Source of the DNA: Thermus sediminis
GTDB taxonomy: Bacteria; Deinococcota; Deinococci; Deinococcales; Thermaceae
Direction of reading: 5' to 3'
Length of the DNA stretch: 64,000 bases
NCBI RefSeq assembly: GCF_003426945.1
Contig: NZ_QURO01000003.1
Coordinates: 19,317-83,316 of the forward strand
In this document: positions 25,703 to 33,802 of the stretch, in pieces
Layout: each line of letters opens with the position of its first letter
Numbering within the stretch: the stretch's first letter is position 1
Made by a program: the position numbers and the translations under genes
The notes under the pieces: model-generated
Database searches by the model: none
What the model saw: the letters and a program-made list of their open reading frames with translations, nothing else
What the model was told of the DNA's origin: nothing

Positions 25703-26019
25703 CGCCCCCTCCACGGGTACGCCGTCACCAAACGGGCCACCTCTCCCTTAAGGTACCAGACGCTCTGGAGTAAGACCTCCTGCCTGGGCCCACGGAGGGA
25801 ACCCCTAAGGACCAGGACGAGCCCCTGGCCCAGGTAGCCGGGCTGTCGGCTCACCTCCTGAGCCTCCTCGGCGTGCTGGAGCAAGGCAGCCTCCAACGCC
25901 TCCGGAGCCTGCGGGGAAAAACCCAAGGCCATAAAGAAGCGGGCCTTGCTACCCCCCTCGGGATGTTGGGGGTTGAGGAGATAGGCGACCAGCTTATCCC
26001 TGGGCACGAAGAAGCGCAC
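25699..26019 (-). CDS. DUF6883-like protein, possible toxin of a two-gene module
   Basis: A 106-residue protein starting MRFFVPRDKLVAYLLNPQHP and containing GGSKARFFMALGFSPQAPEA, which I associate with the DUF6883 family. GTG at 26019 lies 6 bases after TAGACT (26031-26026), so the transcript is probably leaderless. The end overlaps the DUF4926-like gene by 4 bp. The pairing of a roughly 105-residue and a 72-residue protein resembles a toxin-antitoxin module. Confidence 0.65.
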   Translation of the reverse strand: MRFFVPRDKLVAYLLNPQHPEGGSKARFFMALGFSPQAPEALEAALLQHAEEAQEVSRQPGYLGQGLVLVLRGSLRGPRQEVLLQSVWYLKGEVARLVTAYPWRGR

Positions 26020-26316
26020 AGGGGAAGTCTACCAGCTCAAAACTTGCACTTATGCACCTTGAGAACAGTTATGCTCGGAGGACCACTTGAAGGAGGCCTC
26101 CTGGTTCTCGTCCGATGGCGGGTGGCACGCGGATGGTCCGGTCCCTGCTCTCGGCCATTCTGGCCCAACTGCCAAGCCTCCTCCTCTGGAAATCCCTCAA
26201 GGCCCTTCTCCTTCTGTTCGTCCAGAGCCACGGCAAGGCCGGACCCCAGCGCAGCTAGACCAAGTCCCCCCGGCGGTGGGCCCACGACCCCGGGCCATCC
26301 CTCAGGACCCCTCCCC

Positions 26317-27273
26317 CTACTCCCACCCCTGGGCCACCCGCTTGATGCCCACGAAGTAGGCCACCTTCTCCTTGGGGTAGCCCCTTTGGAGGAGCCTCCG
26401 CACCGCCCGGTAGCGGAGGGCGAGGGCCTTGTTCTCCACGTGGTCCAGCCCCGCGTGCTTGAAGAGGGAGCGCACCAGGGGGACCAGGGCCCCCAGGCTC
26501 CAGGGCTTGCCCCGCTCCGGCCCCTCGGAGGTGCGGAGGAAGAGGTGGGGGTAGGGGATGGGGTGGAGGCTGGCCAGGTAGTCCCGCAAGGGGAGCCATT
26601 CCTCCAAGGCCTCCCGGGCCTCGGGGGAGAGGGGGACCTCCCGGGCCCGCCGGCCCCGGACGAGGAGGCTCTCCCCCCGGTAGTCCCGCCGCCAGAGGTC
26701 CATGGCCTCCCGGTAGTCCAGCCCCGTCTCCCCTATAAAGGGGATGAAGGCCTGGAGGAAGGGGCGGTGGTGGGCCACGGGGAAGGTGGGGATGGCCTCT
26801 AGGAGCCGCTCGTAGTCCTCCTCAGGGAGGGCGAGGTCGGTGCGGGTGGGCTCCCCGGGGCGGTCGGGCCACTCCAGGGCCTGGGGCCAGCCCACCCCGG
26901 CCCAGTCCAGGAAGCGGGCGAAGAGGCGGAGGGCGGCCACCACCCGGATGAGGCTCCGCTCCTGGTAGGGCCTGGGGGAGGGGGCAAGGGGGTTGCCCTT
27001 GGTGAGGAGCTCCCGGAGGAAGGCCTTCAGGTCCCCCGGCTCCAGCCTGGGCCACCGCCTCCCCTCCCGCTGGAGGTAGAAGAGGAAGGCCTCCACCAGG
27101 GCCCGGTCCGCATAATCCCCCTTCCGCCCCCGCCTCTTCACGAAGGCCTCCAGGCCCGCCAACAAGACCCCCCGGTCCCCCCGCTCCAGGGCCTCCCTCA
27201 CCAGGGCCCTCCGCCCCTCGGGGTCGTCCCAGGGGTCCAGGCCCAGGCCTGCGGGCTTCCCAACTTCACCCAT
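26317..27273 (-). CDS. Tyrosine-recombinase-like protein with degenerate active site
   Basis: A 318-residue protein with a SAM-like core-binding domain (about residues 60-155) and a C-terminal catalytic-like domain. The expected first Arg of TGLR is Asp here (GETGLDYREAMDL); HxLRH is replaced by ALRYRAVRR, LGH by VGI, and I see no final nucleophile Tyr. It therefore has the fold but not the chemistry of XerC/D or integrases, and may be a DNA-binding or plasmid-maintenance protein. ATG at 27273 lies 8 bases after TAAAAT (27287-27282), a leaderless arrangement. The DNA upstream is the GGAAC array and other repeats. Confidence 0.65.
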   Translation of the reverse strand: MGEVGKPAGLGLDPWDDPEGRRALVREALERGDRGVLLAGLEAFVKRRGRKGDYADRALVEAFLFYLQREGRRWPRLEPGDLKAFLRELLTKGNPLAPSPRPYQERSLIRVVAALRLFARFLDWAGVGWPQALEWPDRPGEPTRTDLALPEEDYERLLEAIPTFPVAHHRPFLQAFIPFIGETGLDYREAMDLWRRDYRGESLLVRGRRAREVPLSPEAREALEEWLPLRDYLASLHPIPYPHLFLRTSEGPERGKPWSLGALVPLVRSLFKHAGLDHVENKALALRYRAVRRLLQRGYPKEKVAYFVGIKRVAQGWE

Positions 27274-27287
27274 CGGCTTTCATTTTA

Positions 27288-27879
27288 CCCCCCACCCCCC
27301 TCCGCCGTCCACCGCCCCGTAGCTAAGACTTTCCCCTCCCCCCTCCCCATGGAGTTTTCCCCTTCCCCATGCCCCTGCCCAGCCTTGTCCCATCCGTTGG
27401 GGATCGGAGGCAAGGGGTGGGGAGAGGGCAAAAGTGAAGAAGTGTGGTGATGTTGAAGAAGGGCGGTGCCCTAGATACAAAGCAGGGACCTTGGTAGGGG
27501 CTTGTATCTAGGAAAACCAGGGGCTTGCCCCGCCCTTCTGGTCTAGGCCCCCGCTTGTGCTCGCCTCGGAAACCTCGCCCAAACCCTCCCCGTGGCCGGG
27601 CCGGGGTGGGGGGGCCGTTTGGATGACCTCGTTCACCCCTTCCCACGACGGAGCGGAGCACCGGGGGGAGCGCCCGAAACGGGAAGCGGAACGGAGGGCA
27701 TAAGGGCGGAATAGTAAGCGGTCGGCCCCCAGGGCCTCGGTCAGCCCCAGAGGGGCTACCTTGCGGCAGACTCCTGGGCTCCGGGGTGGGAGGGTGGGGG
27801 AGGCTGTGGCGGGCAGAATGGGGGAGGGGAGCAAGCACCTCGGCGGAAGGCAGGGCGAAACGGGACCCCGAACAAGGGG
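27288..27879. other. Gene-free stretch before the GGAAC array
   Basis: Forward and reverse frames are open but of low complexity, rich in Arg, Pro and Gly, without Thermus-like third-position bias. The only structure I see is the 11-bp inverted repeat at 27470-27512. Confidence 0.45.
27470..27512. repeat. 11-bp perfect inverted repeat
   Basis: CCTAGATACAA (27470-27480) and TTGTATCTAGG (27502-27512) flank 21 bases. It may be an operator or recombination site for the nearby recombinase-like protein. Confidence 0.6.
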
Positions 27880-28306
27880 CGGAACACTTGGATGGGGGAA
27901 GAGAACGGGAGCGGAACGGGGGACGGAACGGGAGGTGGAACGCCGGGTGGGACAGCGGAACAGGCGGAACGGGGAGCGGAACAAGAGTGGAAGCCTCGGC
28001 AGAAGGAGCGGAACAGGAGAGCGGAACGGGTGGGACGGGACCCGGAACACCCGGAACAAGGGGTGGAGCAAGGGGCGGAACCGGGGATGGAACAGGTGGA
28101 ACAGGGGGCGGAACACTCAGAAGGGGAAGCGGAACACCGAAACGAGGAGCGGAACAGGAGTGGGACGCCCGGCGGAACACCCGGAAGGGGGAACGGAACA
28201 GCGGTTCATTTGGGGTGTGGGCCCAAAGCGGTGGAACACCCGGCGAAGGGGTGGAACGAGGGGTGGAACAGCCGGTGGAACATCTTACCCAGGTTAGGGA
28301 GGCGGA
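27880..28306. repeat. Irregular array of about 25 GGAAC words
   Basis: The pentamer GGAAC, mostly as GCGGAAC or GTGGAAC, occurs about 25 times in 430 bases, at intervals of 8 to 35 bases. The spacing is too irregular for a CRISPR and the sequence has no coding bias. A palindromic 27-bp repeat is inserted at 28204. A plasmid centromere, iteron region or protein-binding array is possible. Confidence 0.7.
28204..28230. repeat. Dispersed palindromic repeat, copy in the GGAAC array
   Basis: GTTCATTTGGGG followed by a changed loop and CCCAAAGCG; one base shorter than the typical copy. Confidence 0.7.
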
Positions 28307-28519
28307 ACGGGCGGTCCACCTGGGGTGGGAGCCCTCGAGGGAAGCTTCCCGGTCAGCCTTAGGAGGTTCTCATGTGGAGGCGAGCCTCGCGGGTGAGTGC
28401 GGGGTCCTGGTGCATGAAGGGGGGTCTTGGTTAGCCCCAAGGGGGCTATCTTGCGGGGCAAAGCGGCAAATACCCCAGGGAGGTAAGGGGGGAGAAGGAG
28501 GGGGAGAATGGGGCTGGCA

Positions 28520-28758
28520 TTGACGCGAAGACGGCAAAGGGGGAAAAGATGAACATTCCGGGTTTCTATTTACACACTGACGCGTCATAGTAAAAAGGTT
28601 TCTTCTTGTCCTAGAGGGTATTCCTCCTGTGACGCTACTTGTCAATCTAGAATTTGCGCGTCAAGATGCGTCAATGCTACATTCAAAGTGGGTCTTGGAC
28701 GGGAAAAGTCGTTTTTATATGACAGGTGCGCGTCAATGTGGTATCTTTCTGGTTTGAC
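28520..28758. repeat. Iteron-like zone of TTGACGC/GCGTCAA words, candidate replication origin
   Basis: The word TTGACGC or its complement occurs at 28520, 28578 (as the palindrome TGACGCGTCA), 28629, 28658, 28668, 28730 and, with one change, 28753. The zone is AT-rich for this DNA (28565-28620 and 28706-28722). It lies upstream of a helix-turn-helix ORF. Iterons next to an AT-rich stretch are typical of plasmid origins. Confidence 0.55.
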
Positions 28759-28987
28759 GGGCATTGACACGAGTGCACTGGCAAGGCTCCTCGGGGTGTC
28801 CCAGAGGGGGGTATACTGCTTGTTGGCAGCCTATGAGCGGCTTTATGGCAGACTTCCTCTTCTGAACAAGCGCAGGTGGATCCCTAGAGGAGGCTATAGC
28901 GGAAGAAGCTCATCTCCGACAACGGAGCTCGCCTCACGGGCTCCATCCGGGTCTTCCCCCGCCACGTCCAGCTCCATCGGAGGGTGA
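28736..28987 (+). CDS. Short helix-turn-helix protein, possibly truncated
   Basis: An 83-residue frame starting MWYLSGLTGIDTSALARLLG and continuing VSQRGVYCLLAAYERLYGRL, a good helix-turn-helix. Only the first 60 residues look real; the Ser/Pro-rich tail is probably out of frame. In other frames DNA up to 29111 gives LISDNGARLTGSIRVFPRHV and PYVSLTYEVERPDP, so a longer gene may have been broken by frameshifts. The start lies inside the iteron-like zone, so it could encode or derive from a replication or copy-control protein. No family is recognised. Confidence 0.4.
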   Translation: MWYLSGLTGIDTSALARLLGVSQRGVYCLLAAYERLYGRLPLLNKRRWIPRGGYSGRSSSPTTELASRAPSGSSPATSSSIGG

Positions 28988-29111
28988 GGAGCAAAGAGAC
29001 AACGGACAAGCTGAAGAGCCTTCTTTAGACCAAAAGGGCCCGCATCCTTTCCGCCATCGTCTCCACCGCCCCTATGTGAGCCTCACCTACGAGGTGGAGC
29101 GCCCGGACCCA

Positions 29112-29355
29112 TAGCCAAGGTAGGGGCTATCTTGCGAGCCTACCCCCGGCGCTGGTCGCAGGCCTCCGCTCCTCCGTCGGCCTCGCCCTGGGGACGAGGG
29201 CAGGGAAGGTTGTTCCACCAGGTGTTGTTCCGCCCCTCCGCCCTTTAGGAAAAGGGCGCTCAGGTTGATTGGCACCTAAGACGAGATCCCGATCGGCAGG
29301 AGTTGCCTATGGGAACGCCCGGGCGATATAGGAAAGTCAACCCAGGGGGATTGCT
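29112..29355. other. Spacer, no gene seen
   Basis: It contains a few more GTTCC words (29215-29236), as in the GGAAC array, but no supported frame. Confidence 0.4.
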
Positions 29356-29481
29356 ATGGGAAACAACGTCAGCTTTAGCGACCAGGAGAAGTGGGAGAAG
29401 GGCGAGGAGACGCGCTACACCTCCTCCATCATCGCCAAGCAGGTTCTGGTGGGCGCAAGGAAAGCGGAGTCCCCCTTCTAG
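29356..29481 (+). CDS. 41-residue small protein upstream of the membrane ATPase
   Basis: ATG at 29356 follows an AGGGGGA ribosome site. The product MGNNVSFSDQEKWEKGEETR, then YTSSIIAKQVLVGARKAESP, has non-repetitive, charged composition and normal codon use. No homologue is known to me. It ends about 50 bases before the ATPase gene, which has its own leaderless promoter. Confidence 0.45.
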   Translation: MGNNVSFSDQEKWEKGEETRYTSSIIAKQVLVGARKAESPF

Positions 29482-29530
29482 GGGAGAGGAGGGCGGGGCC
29501 CTGGCGGGCCCTGCCCATTAGGCTAGAAGT

Positions 29531-30829
29531 ATGTTGGCAACCATCACAGCGGTCAACCTCCTCCTCTCCCTTGGGGTGGCCTACCTCCTCGCCAAGGAGG
29601 GCTTGGACCCCTTGAAGGTGCTCGTGCTCCTCTACTTCGGGGGGGCCCTCCTCTACCCCTACACCTATCCTTCCTGGCCTGCGGGCGCGGCGGGGGTGGC
29701 CAGGGGGCTGAGCCTCGTCGTCCTCGTGACGGCCCTGGGCCTCGCCATCCTCGCATACGCCAAGACGGGTTACGTGGGGCCGGGATACCTCTACCTCCTC
29801 GCCCTCCTCTTCCCCGCCCTGGGGTACTGGCCGGATGCGGTGGAGGCCCTCGAGGCCAGGCTCTTCCGGGGGAGGCGGGCCCTAGGCAGGGGCAGGGGAG
29901 AAGGGCGGGTGGAGGTGAGCCGGGCGGTGGAGGAGCCCAAGGACCCGCCCCTGGAGCGGGTGGAAGCCCGGGTCAAGGGCCAAGTGCTGGGCCAGGACGA
30001 GGCCCTGGAGGCGGTCTTCCGCGGCCTCAAGCGGAGGGCCGCGGGCTTGGGGCGGCCCGGCAAGCCCTTCAGCGCCCTTCTTCTGGGGCCCACGGGCACG
30101 GGGAAGACGGAGTTTGCCAAGGCCCTGGCCGAGGCCATGGGGCGTCCTCTGGTGCGCTACGACATGAACCAGTACGGCCAGGACCACACCATGGCCGCCC
30201 TGGTGGGGAGCCCCCCGGGCTACATAGGCTCCGAGGAGCCCGGCAAGCTCTACCGGGACCTGGTGGCGCACCCTCGAGGGGTCTTCCTTTTTGACGAGAT
30301 GGAGAAGGCCCACCCCAGGGTCTACGACCCCCTCATCCAGCTCCTGGACGAGGGGCGGTTCCAGGAGCTCTCCAAGAGCTTGGTGGCCTACGCCCCGGAG
30401 GCTATCCTCCTCTTTACCTCCAACCTCATGGCGGAGGAGGCCTTCTACGGGGGGAGCCTTGGGGAAAACCTCCGGGAGCGCCTGGTGCAGAAGGGGCTGA
30501 GGCCGGAGTGGGTGAACCGCCTGGACGTGATCGCCGCCTTCAAGCCCTTCTCGGGCCAGGCCCTGGAGAGGCTCGCCGCCAAGGTGGTGCGGGACTACGT
30601 GGAGGGGTGGGCTCGGCGGGCCGGGGTGCGGGAGGTTCGGGTGGACGAAGGGGTGGTGCCCCTCATCCTTCGGCGGGTGGACGTCCGCTTCGGGGCAAGG
30701 GACCTGCAACGGGCGGTGGAGGAGCTGGTGGCCGACGCCCTGGCGGAGGCCTACCTGAGGGCGGGGGGCAAGGTGAGAAGGGTAGAGGTCCTCCGGCGGG
30801 AGGACGAGGTGGTGGTGGCCCTGGAGTAG
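29531..30829 (+). CDS. Membrane-anchored ClpB/ClpA-type AAA+ ATPase
   Basis: A 432-residue protein. Residues 1-105 contain about four membrane segments; a basic linker (about 110-140) follows. The rest is a single AAA+ module of the Clp second-domain type: Walker A GPTGTGKT (186-193), pore-loop region GSPPGYIGSEEPG (from 227), Walker B VFLFDEMEKAHP (from 251), sensor TSNLM (296-300), Arg-finger region PEWVNRLD (326-332) and a small C-terminal domain with RFGARDLQRAVEELV. Soluble Clp ATPases have N-domains and often two modules; a membrane anchor is unusual. A TAGGCT box (29519-29524) lies 6 bases before the ATG. Confidence 0.8.
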   Translation: MLATITAVNLLLSLGVAYLLAKEGLDPLKVLVLLYFGGALLYPYTYPSWPAGAAGVARGLSLVVLVTALGLAILAYAKTGYVGPGYLYLLALLFPALGYWPDAVEALEARLFRGRRALGRGRGEGRVEVSRAVEEPKDPPLERVEARVKGQVLGQDEALEAVFRGLKRRAAGLGRPGKPFSALLLGPTGTGKTEFAKALAEAMGRPLVRYDMNQYGQDHTMAALVGSPPGYIGSEEPGKLYRDLVAHPRGVFLFDEMEKAHPRVYDPLIQLLDEGRFQELSKSLVAYAPEAILLFTSNLMAEEAFYGGSLGENLRERLVQKGLRPEWVNRLDVIAAFKPFSGQALERLAAKVVRDYVEGWARRAGVREVRVDEGVVPLILRRVDVRFGARDLQRAVEELVADALAEAYLRAGGKVRRVEVLRREDEVVVALE

Positions 30830-30882
30830 GGAGGGGGAAGGAGGTGAAAGATGGCCTTCTTCCACCGGGGTGCTTGCCCCCT

Positions 30883-31506
30883 TCAGCCTAGGGGCTTGTC
30901 TGGCCTCGAGGGCCTAGGGTCGTTTTGGATGGAGCCCACCAAGTCCCCTACCACGCCCCGCAGCACGCTCTCCCACCCCGGCGTGAAAAGGAGGTCGCCC
31001 CAGTCCCTGGGGTATCTCAGGCTGGCCAGGGCTTCCCCTGCTGCCCAGCGCGCGGCCTCCTTGGCCATGAGCTGGGCCCCGTTCGGGTTGATGAGGGCGT
31101 AGGCCACGAGGACCAGCCCCAGCCCTGCCAAGGCTCCCTGGAGGGGCCCCTTAATCAGGCTCCCGACCCCACCCTCGCTAAGAAGGCTATCCCGAACCAC
31201 ATCAGGCTGGTTATGACCGGGTCCATGGCTCCTCACCGGAAAACGCCACCGGTACAGGGTGGCCCCTCCGTTTGGGGTGCGCTTGCTCCTGGCGTCTGCG
31301 CTAAGCAGGCGCTCCTCGTACTCCCCCTCGGCGATGAGCTCGTAGAGGATCTTCTCCCCCGTGCGCACCTCCCGGCACGTCCGCCCCCCCACCCGGAATG
31401 CGTCGGATAGGTAGACGGGCTCCTTGTGCCGCACTTCCACCACCAGGGCGTCCTTGAAGAACCTGATGGAGATGGGCACCACCTTAGACCTGGGTTGGAC
31501 CAGCAT
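30883..31506 (-). CDS. Hypothetical protein with a membrane-like segment
   Basis: A 207-residue protein of unknown family. The N-terminal half is strand-rich and charged (VVPISIRFFKDALVVEVRHK), and the middle has one hydrophobic stretch (GALAGLGLVLVAYALINPNG). ATG at 31506 is preferred to GTG at 31515 because AGGAAGG is better spaced from it. It overlaps the end of the DUF6788-like gene, so the two are probably one transcript. It may be peripheral to the membrane, like the convergent AAA+ neighbour. Confidence 0.55.
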   Translation of the reverse strand: MLVQPRSKVVPISIRFFKDALVVEVRHKEPVYLSDAFRVGGRTCREVRTGEKILYELIAEGEYEERLLSADARSKRTPNGGATLYRWRFPVRSHGPGHNQPDVVRDSLLSEGGVGSLIKGPLQGALAGLGLVLVAYALINPNGAQLMAKEAARWAAGEALASLRYPRDWGDLLFTPGWESVLRGVVGDLVGSIQNDPRPSRPDKPLG

Positions 31507-31894
31507 CCCGCTCACCTTCCTCCATGCTATTGAAAAGCTTCAGGAGTCGCTCCCTCTCCTGGCGCAGGAGGGCGAGCCTCTTGCCGAGGCGCCTCAGCTC
31601 CCTCCAGCCCCCAGCCTTGGCCTCGTCGGGGAGCCCCTTGCCCAGGTACCTCTCCTCCTGCCGGCCCCCCTCAGGGAGGTCTGAGGGAAGCCACCGGTAG
31701 CGGTAGAAGTAGGGCCCGTGGGGCTTGCGCTCCGTCCCCTTGGTCCTGGCGCACCAGCAGTTCGCTTTCCCGCACCGCACCCACTTGACCCTGACCCCGG
31801 GGTAGAGCCGGCGGATCTCCTCCTCCACCCGGGCAAGCTCCGCCTCGAGGGCCTGAAGGCGGAGCTCCGCTTCGCTTCTGGGTAAGAGGCGCAT
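31484..31894 (-). CDS. DUF6788-like protein with a Cys cluster
   Basis: A 136-residue protein. It starts with a coiled coil (EAELRLQALEAELARVEEEI), followed by VKWVRCGKANCWCA, a probable metal-binding Cys cluster, then GPYFYRYRWLPSDL and RYLGKGLPDEA. This order (helix, C-x4-C-x-C, GPY-YRYR) matches DUF6788-type proteins, often seen in mobile DNA. It ends in a second coiled coil. The gene starts 17 bases from the divergent DUF1385 gene. Confidence 0.65.
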   Translation of the reverse strand: MRLLPRSEAELRLQALEAELARVEEEIRRLYPGVRVKWVRCGKANCWCARTKGTERKPHGPYFYRYRWLPSDLPEGGRQEERYLGKGLPDEAKAGGWRELRRLGKRLALLRQERERLLKLFNSMEEGERDAGPTQV

Positions 31895-31911
31895 GCGCCT
31901 ATGATAGGCCC

Positions 31912-32697
31912 GTGCGTTTCCTTGGCGGCGAGTCCCTTCCTGGAGGCGTTTACCTTGCGGATGGCAGGCGGTGCGCCCTGGCCCTGGAGGGGCCAGGGGG
32001 TGTGGAGGTGGAGGTCTTTCCGGCCCCCTTTCCCCGGACGCCCCGGTTCCTCCGGGCCTTCACCTCCCTGGCTTACGCCCTGGGGCTCCACCTTCGGGCC
32101 TACCTGCGGGCCATGGAGAGGGCGGCCAAGGGGGGTGAGGGGGAGAGGCCCATGAACCTCCTCGAGGGGGTTCTCGCCCTCCTCCTCATCCTCCTCAACC
32201 TGGCCTTGGTCCTGGGCCTGGTCCTCCTGAGCCGGAAGGCCGGGGAGGCCGTGGTCCATCCCTTTCTGGGTAAGACGCTGGCCCTCCTCCTCCCTTTTCT
32301 GGCCCTCCTCCTCGCCCTCCGCCTCCTCCTCAGCCTCATGGGCGGGGACGTCCTGCGGAAGCACGCCGCCGAGCACCAGGTGGTCCACCTGGTGGAGCGG
32401 GGGCTACCCCTGACCCTCGAGGGGGCGAGGGGGATGCCCCGCCTCCACTCCCGGTGTAGCTTTAACCTCCTGGGGCTCTCCTTCCTCTTCTTCCTTCCCC
32501 TGGGGTTCCTCCTTCCCCTTTGGCTCGCCCTTCCCCTCTCCTTCCTCCTAGCCTACGAGGCGACCACCGCCTTCCCGGCCCTGGCCCCCTTGGGCTACCC
32601 CCTCCAGAGCCTCTTCCTGGGCCCCCCGAGGGATAGGGACCTGGAGGTGGCCCTGGCGGCCGCCAGGGCCCTCCTGGGTGAGGAGGTTTCTGGGTAA
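31912..32697 (+). CDS. DUF1385 (YqhQ-like) membrane protein
   Basis: A 261-residue membrane protein. The family signature is clear: KHAAEHQVVHLVERGLPLTL, then MPRLHSRCSFNLLGLSFLFF, in which AEH and HSRC are the conserved residues of DUF1385. Four or more membrane segments surround it. GTG at 31912 lies 6 bases after TATGAT (31900-31905), so translation is probably leaderless. The biochemical role of the family is not established. Confidence 0.82.
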   Translation: MRFLGGESLPGGVYLADGRRCALALEGPGGVEVEVFPAPFPRTPRFLRAFTSLAYALGLHLRAYLRAMERAAKGGEGERPMNLLEGVLALLLILLNLALVLGLVLLSRKAGEAVVHPFLGKTLALLLPFLALLLALRLLLSLMGGDVLRKHAAEHQVVHLVERGLPLTLEGARGMPRLHSRCSFNLLGLSFLFFLPLGFLLPLWLALPLSFLLAYEATTAFPALAPLGYPLQSLFLGPPRDRDLEVALAAARALLGEEVSG

Positions 32698-32793
32698 GAC
32701 GGGGGGAAACCGAAATCCCCACCCCTCGCGCTGGAGCCCCTCCTGTCCTACTGCAGGATCCTCCGCAAAAGGCCCATGCCCCTCGCTATGGTC

Positions 32794-32821
32794 CTCTTTG
32801 GGGCCCCTCCCCCAAATGAAC
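32794..32821. repeat. Dispersed 28-bp palindromic repeat
   Basis: CTCTTTGGGG ... CCCCAAATGAAC, located between the DUF1385 and DUF2227 genes. Confidence 0.8.
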
Positions 32822-32842
32822 CGTGGCGAGGTTAAGGACGTC

Positions 32843-32870
32843 CGCTTTGGGATCCCTTCCCCCAGATAAA
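32843..32870. repeat. Dispersed palindromic repeat, degenerate copy
   Basis: CGCTTTGGGA with CCCCCAGATAAA; same length as the others but with several changes. It is 21 bases from the previous copy. Confidence 0.6.
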
Positions 32871-32932
32871 GCCCTGGAAGAGGCGGCTTAGACCAGGCGG
32901 AACTCCTCCTTGTCTTGGACCAGATGGGCCCA

Positions 32933-33337
32933 CTAGGAGAAGAGGTATCCCAAGAGGAGGGGGAGGGCCACCTCCCACTTGAGGACCGGAGCGAGGAGGA
33001 GCTTGGGGTCTATCCCCAGGGTTATGAGGAGGAAGAAGGGGGGGAGGAAGAGGTAGAGAAGGCGGGAGAGGGGACCGTAAACCCAGGAGTGGGACGCCCC
33101 TCGGTGGAGGTGGAGGGCCCGGTAGGGCTCCCAGAGGAGGGACAGGGGGCCCCACCGCCTCGAGGGCCGGGAATCGGGGAGGTCTAGGTCCGGAGAGAGG
33201 TACAGGGTGCCCACCACCCCTCCCGCCAGGTAGAGGAGGGAGACCTGGGGCGCCCCCTCAGGAAAGAAGACCGAGAGGATCGGGGCCGTCCAGGCCAGGT
33301 GGAAGAGGGTGAGGCGCTCGTGGGTCCTGCCGTCCAC
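32933..33337 (-). CDS. DUF2227-like metal-binding membrane protein
   Basis: A 134-residue protein with the family pattern GRTHERLTLFHLAW, LYLSPDLDLPDSRPSRRWGP and HLHRGASHSWVYGPLSRLLY. The conserved His and Asp residues suggest a metal site near membrane segments, as in YdjM-like hydrolases, but no reaction is known to me. GTG at 33337 follows TACAAT by 6 bases, a leaderless arrangement; that box lies in the loop of a GCCACC/GGTGGC hairpin. Confidence 0.7.
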   Translation of the reverse strand: MDGRTHERLTLFHLAWTAPILSVFFPEGAPQVSLLYLAGGVVGTLYLSPDLDLPDSRPSRRWGPLSLLWEPYRALHLHRGASHSWVYGPLSRLLYLFLPPFFLLITLGIDPKLLLAPVLKWEVALPLLLGYLFS

Positions 33338-33498
33338 GCCACCATTGTAGGTGGCGGCCCTGTTATCCTGAAAGCAATCTTCTTCCAGAACTCGAGGGGC
33401 TCCTCGGGCCTACGGAGGAGGAGCTTGCAGGCGTAGGGGAAGGGCTTGTCCGCCTTTTTGACCGCTTCGGCCAGGGCCTCCTCCACGGCCTCCCCTCC

Positions 33499-33708
33499 CT
33501 AGGCCTCCACCCAGGAGCGCACCTCGGGAAGCCAGGAGGCCAGGACCGCCCCCTCCTGGTCCCGGCCGTGCTTCTTGGCCGCTAGGGCGGCCTGGACCAG
33601 GACCCCGGGGGCCTTGGCGGCCAGGGGCTGGGCCAGCTTGGGGAGGCTTTTGCCGGCGAAGTAGAGGAGGCCCTTTAGGTGGGGGTGGGCCTCGGCGAGG
33701 GAGGCCAC
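33499..33708 (-). CDS. Small hypothetical protein, followed in frame by a second segment
   Basis: GTG at 33708 opens a 69-residue frame (MASLAEAHPHLKGLLYFAGK, ending PEVRSWVEA). After a TAG stop the same frame continues as VEEALAEAVKKADKPFPYAC, then KLLLRRPEEPLEFWKKIAF to about 33340, so the two pieces may be one gene with an in-frame stop. Upstream the frame also reads EAEKPKRKRAEKPK, a basic linker. I do not recognise a family; the location beside a winged-helix gene suggests replication or copy control. Confidence 0.4.
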   Translation of the reverse strand: MASLAEAHPHLKGLLYFAGKSLPKLAQPLAAKAPGVLVQAALAAKKHGRDQEGAVLASWLPEVRSWVEA

Positions 33709-33802
33709 GGGGCTTTGGGCCTTGGGCTTCTCCGCCCGCTTCCGCTTGGGCTTCTCCGCCTCCCCTGAGGGTTCTGGGAAGAGGGGCCGGCGCGGGAGGG
33801 GC

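Noticed and set aside
27508..28116. Long minus-strand frame over the GGAAC array
   Set aside because: The product is a low-complexity run of Phe-Arg, Pro and Leu produced by the GGAAC repeats; there is no start context or codon bias.
27880..28306. CRISPR array suggested by regular GGAAC words
   Set aside because: The repeated unit is only five to seven bases, spacing varies from 8 to 35 bases, and there are no spacers of constant length or cas genes.
28763..28771. TTGACACGA as another Pho-box half-site
   Set aside because: There is no second half-site at 11-bp spacing, and it lies inside a coding frame.
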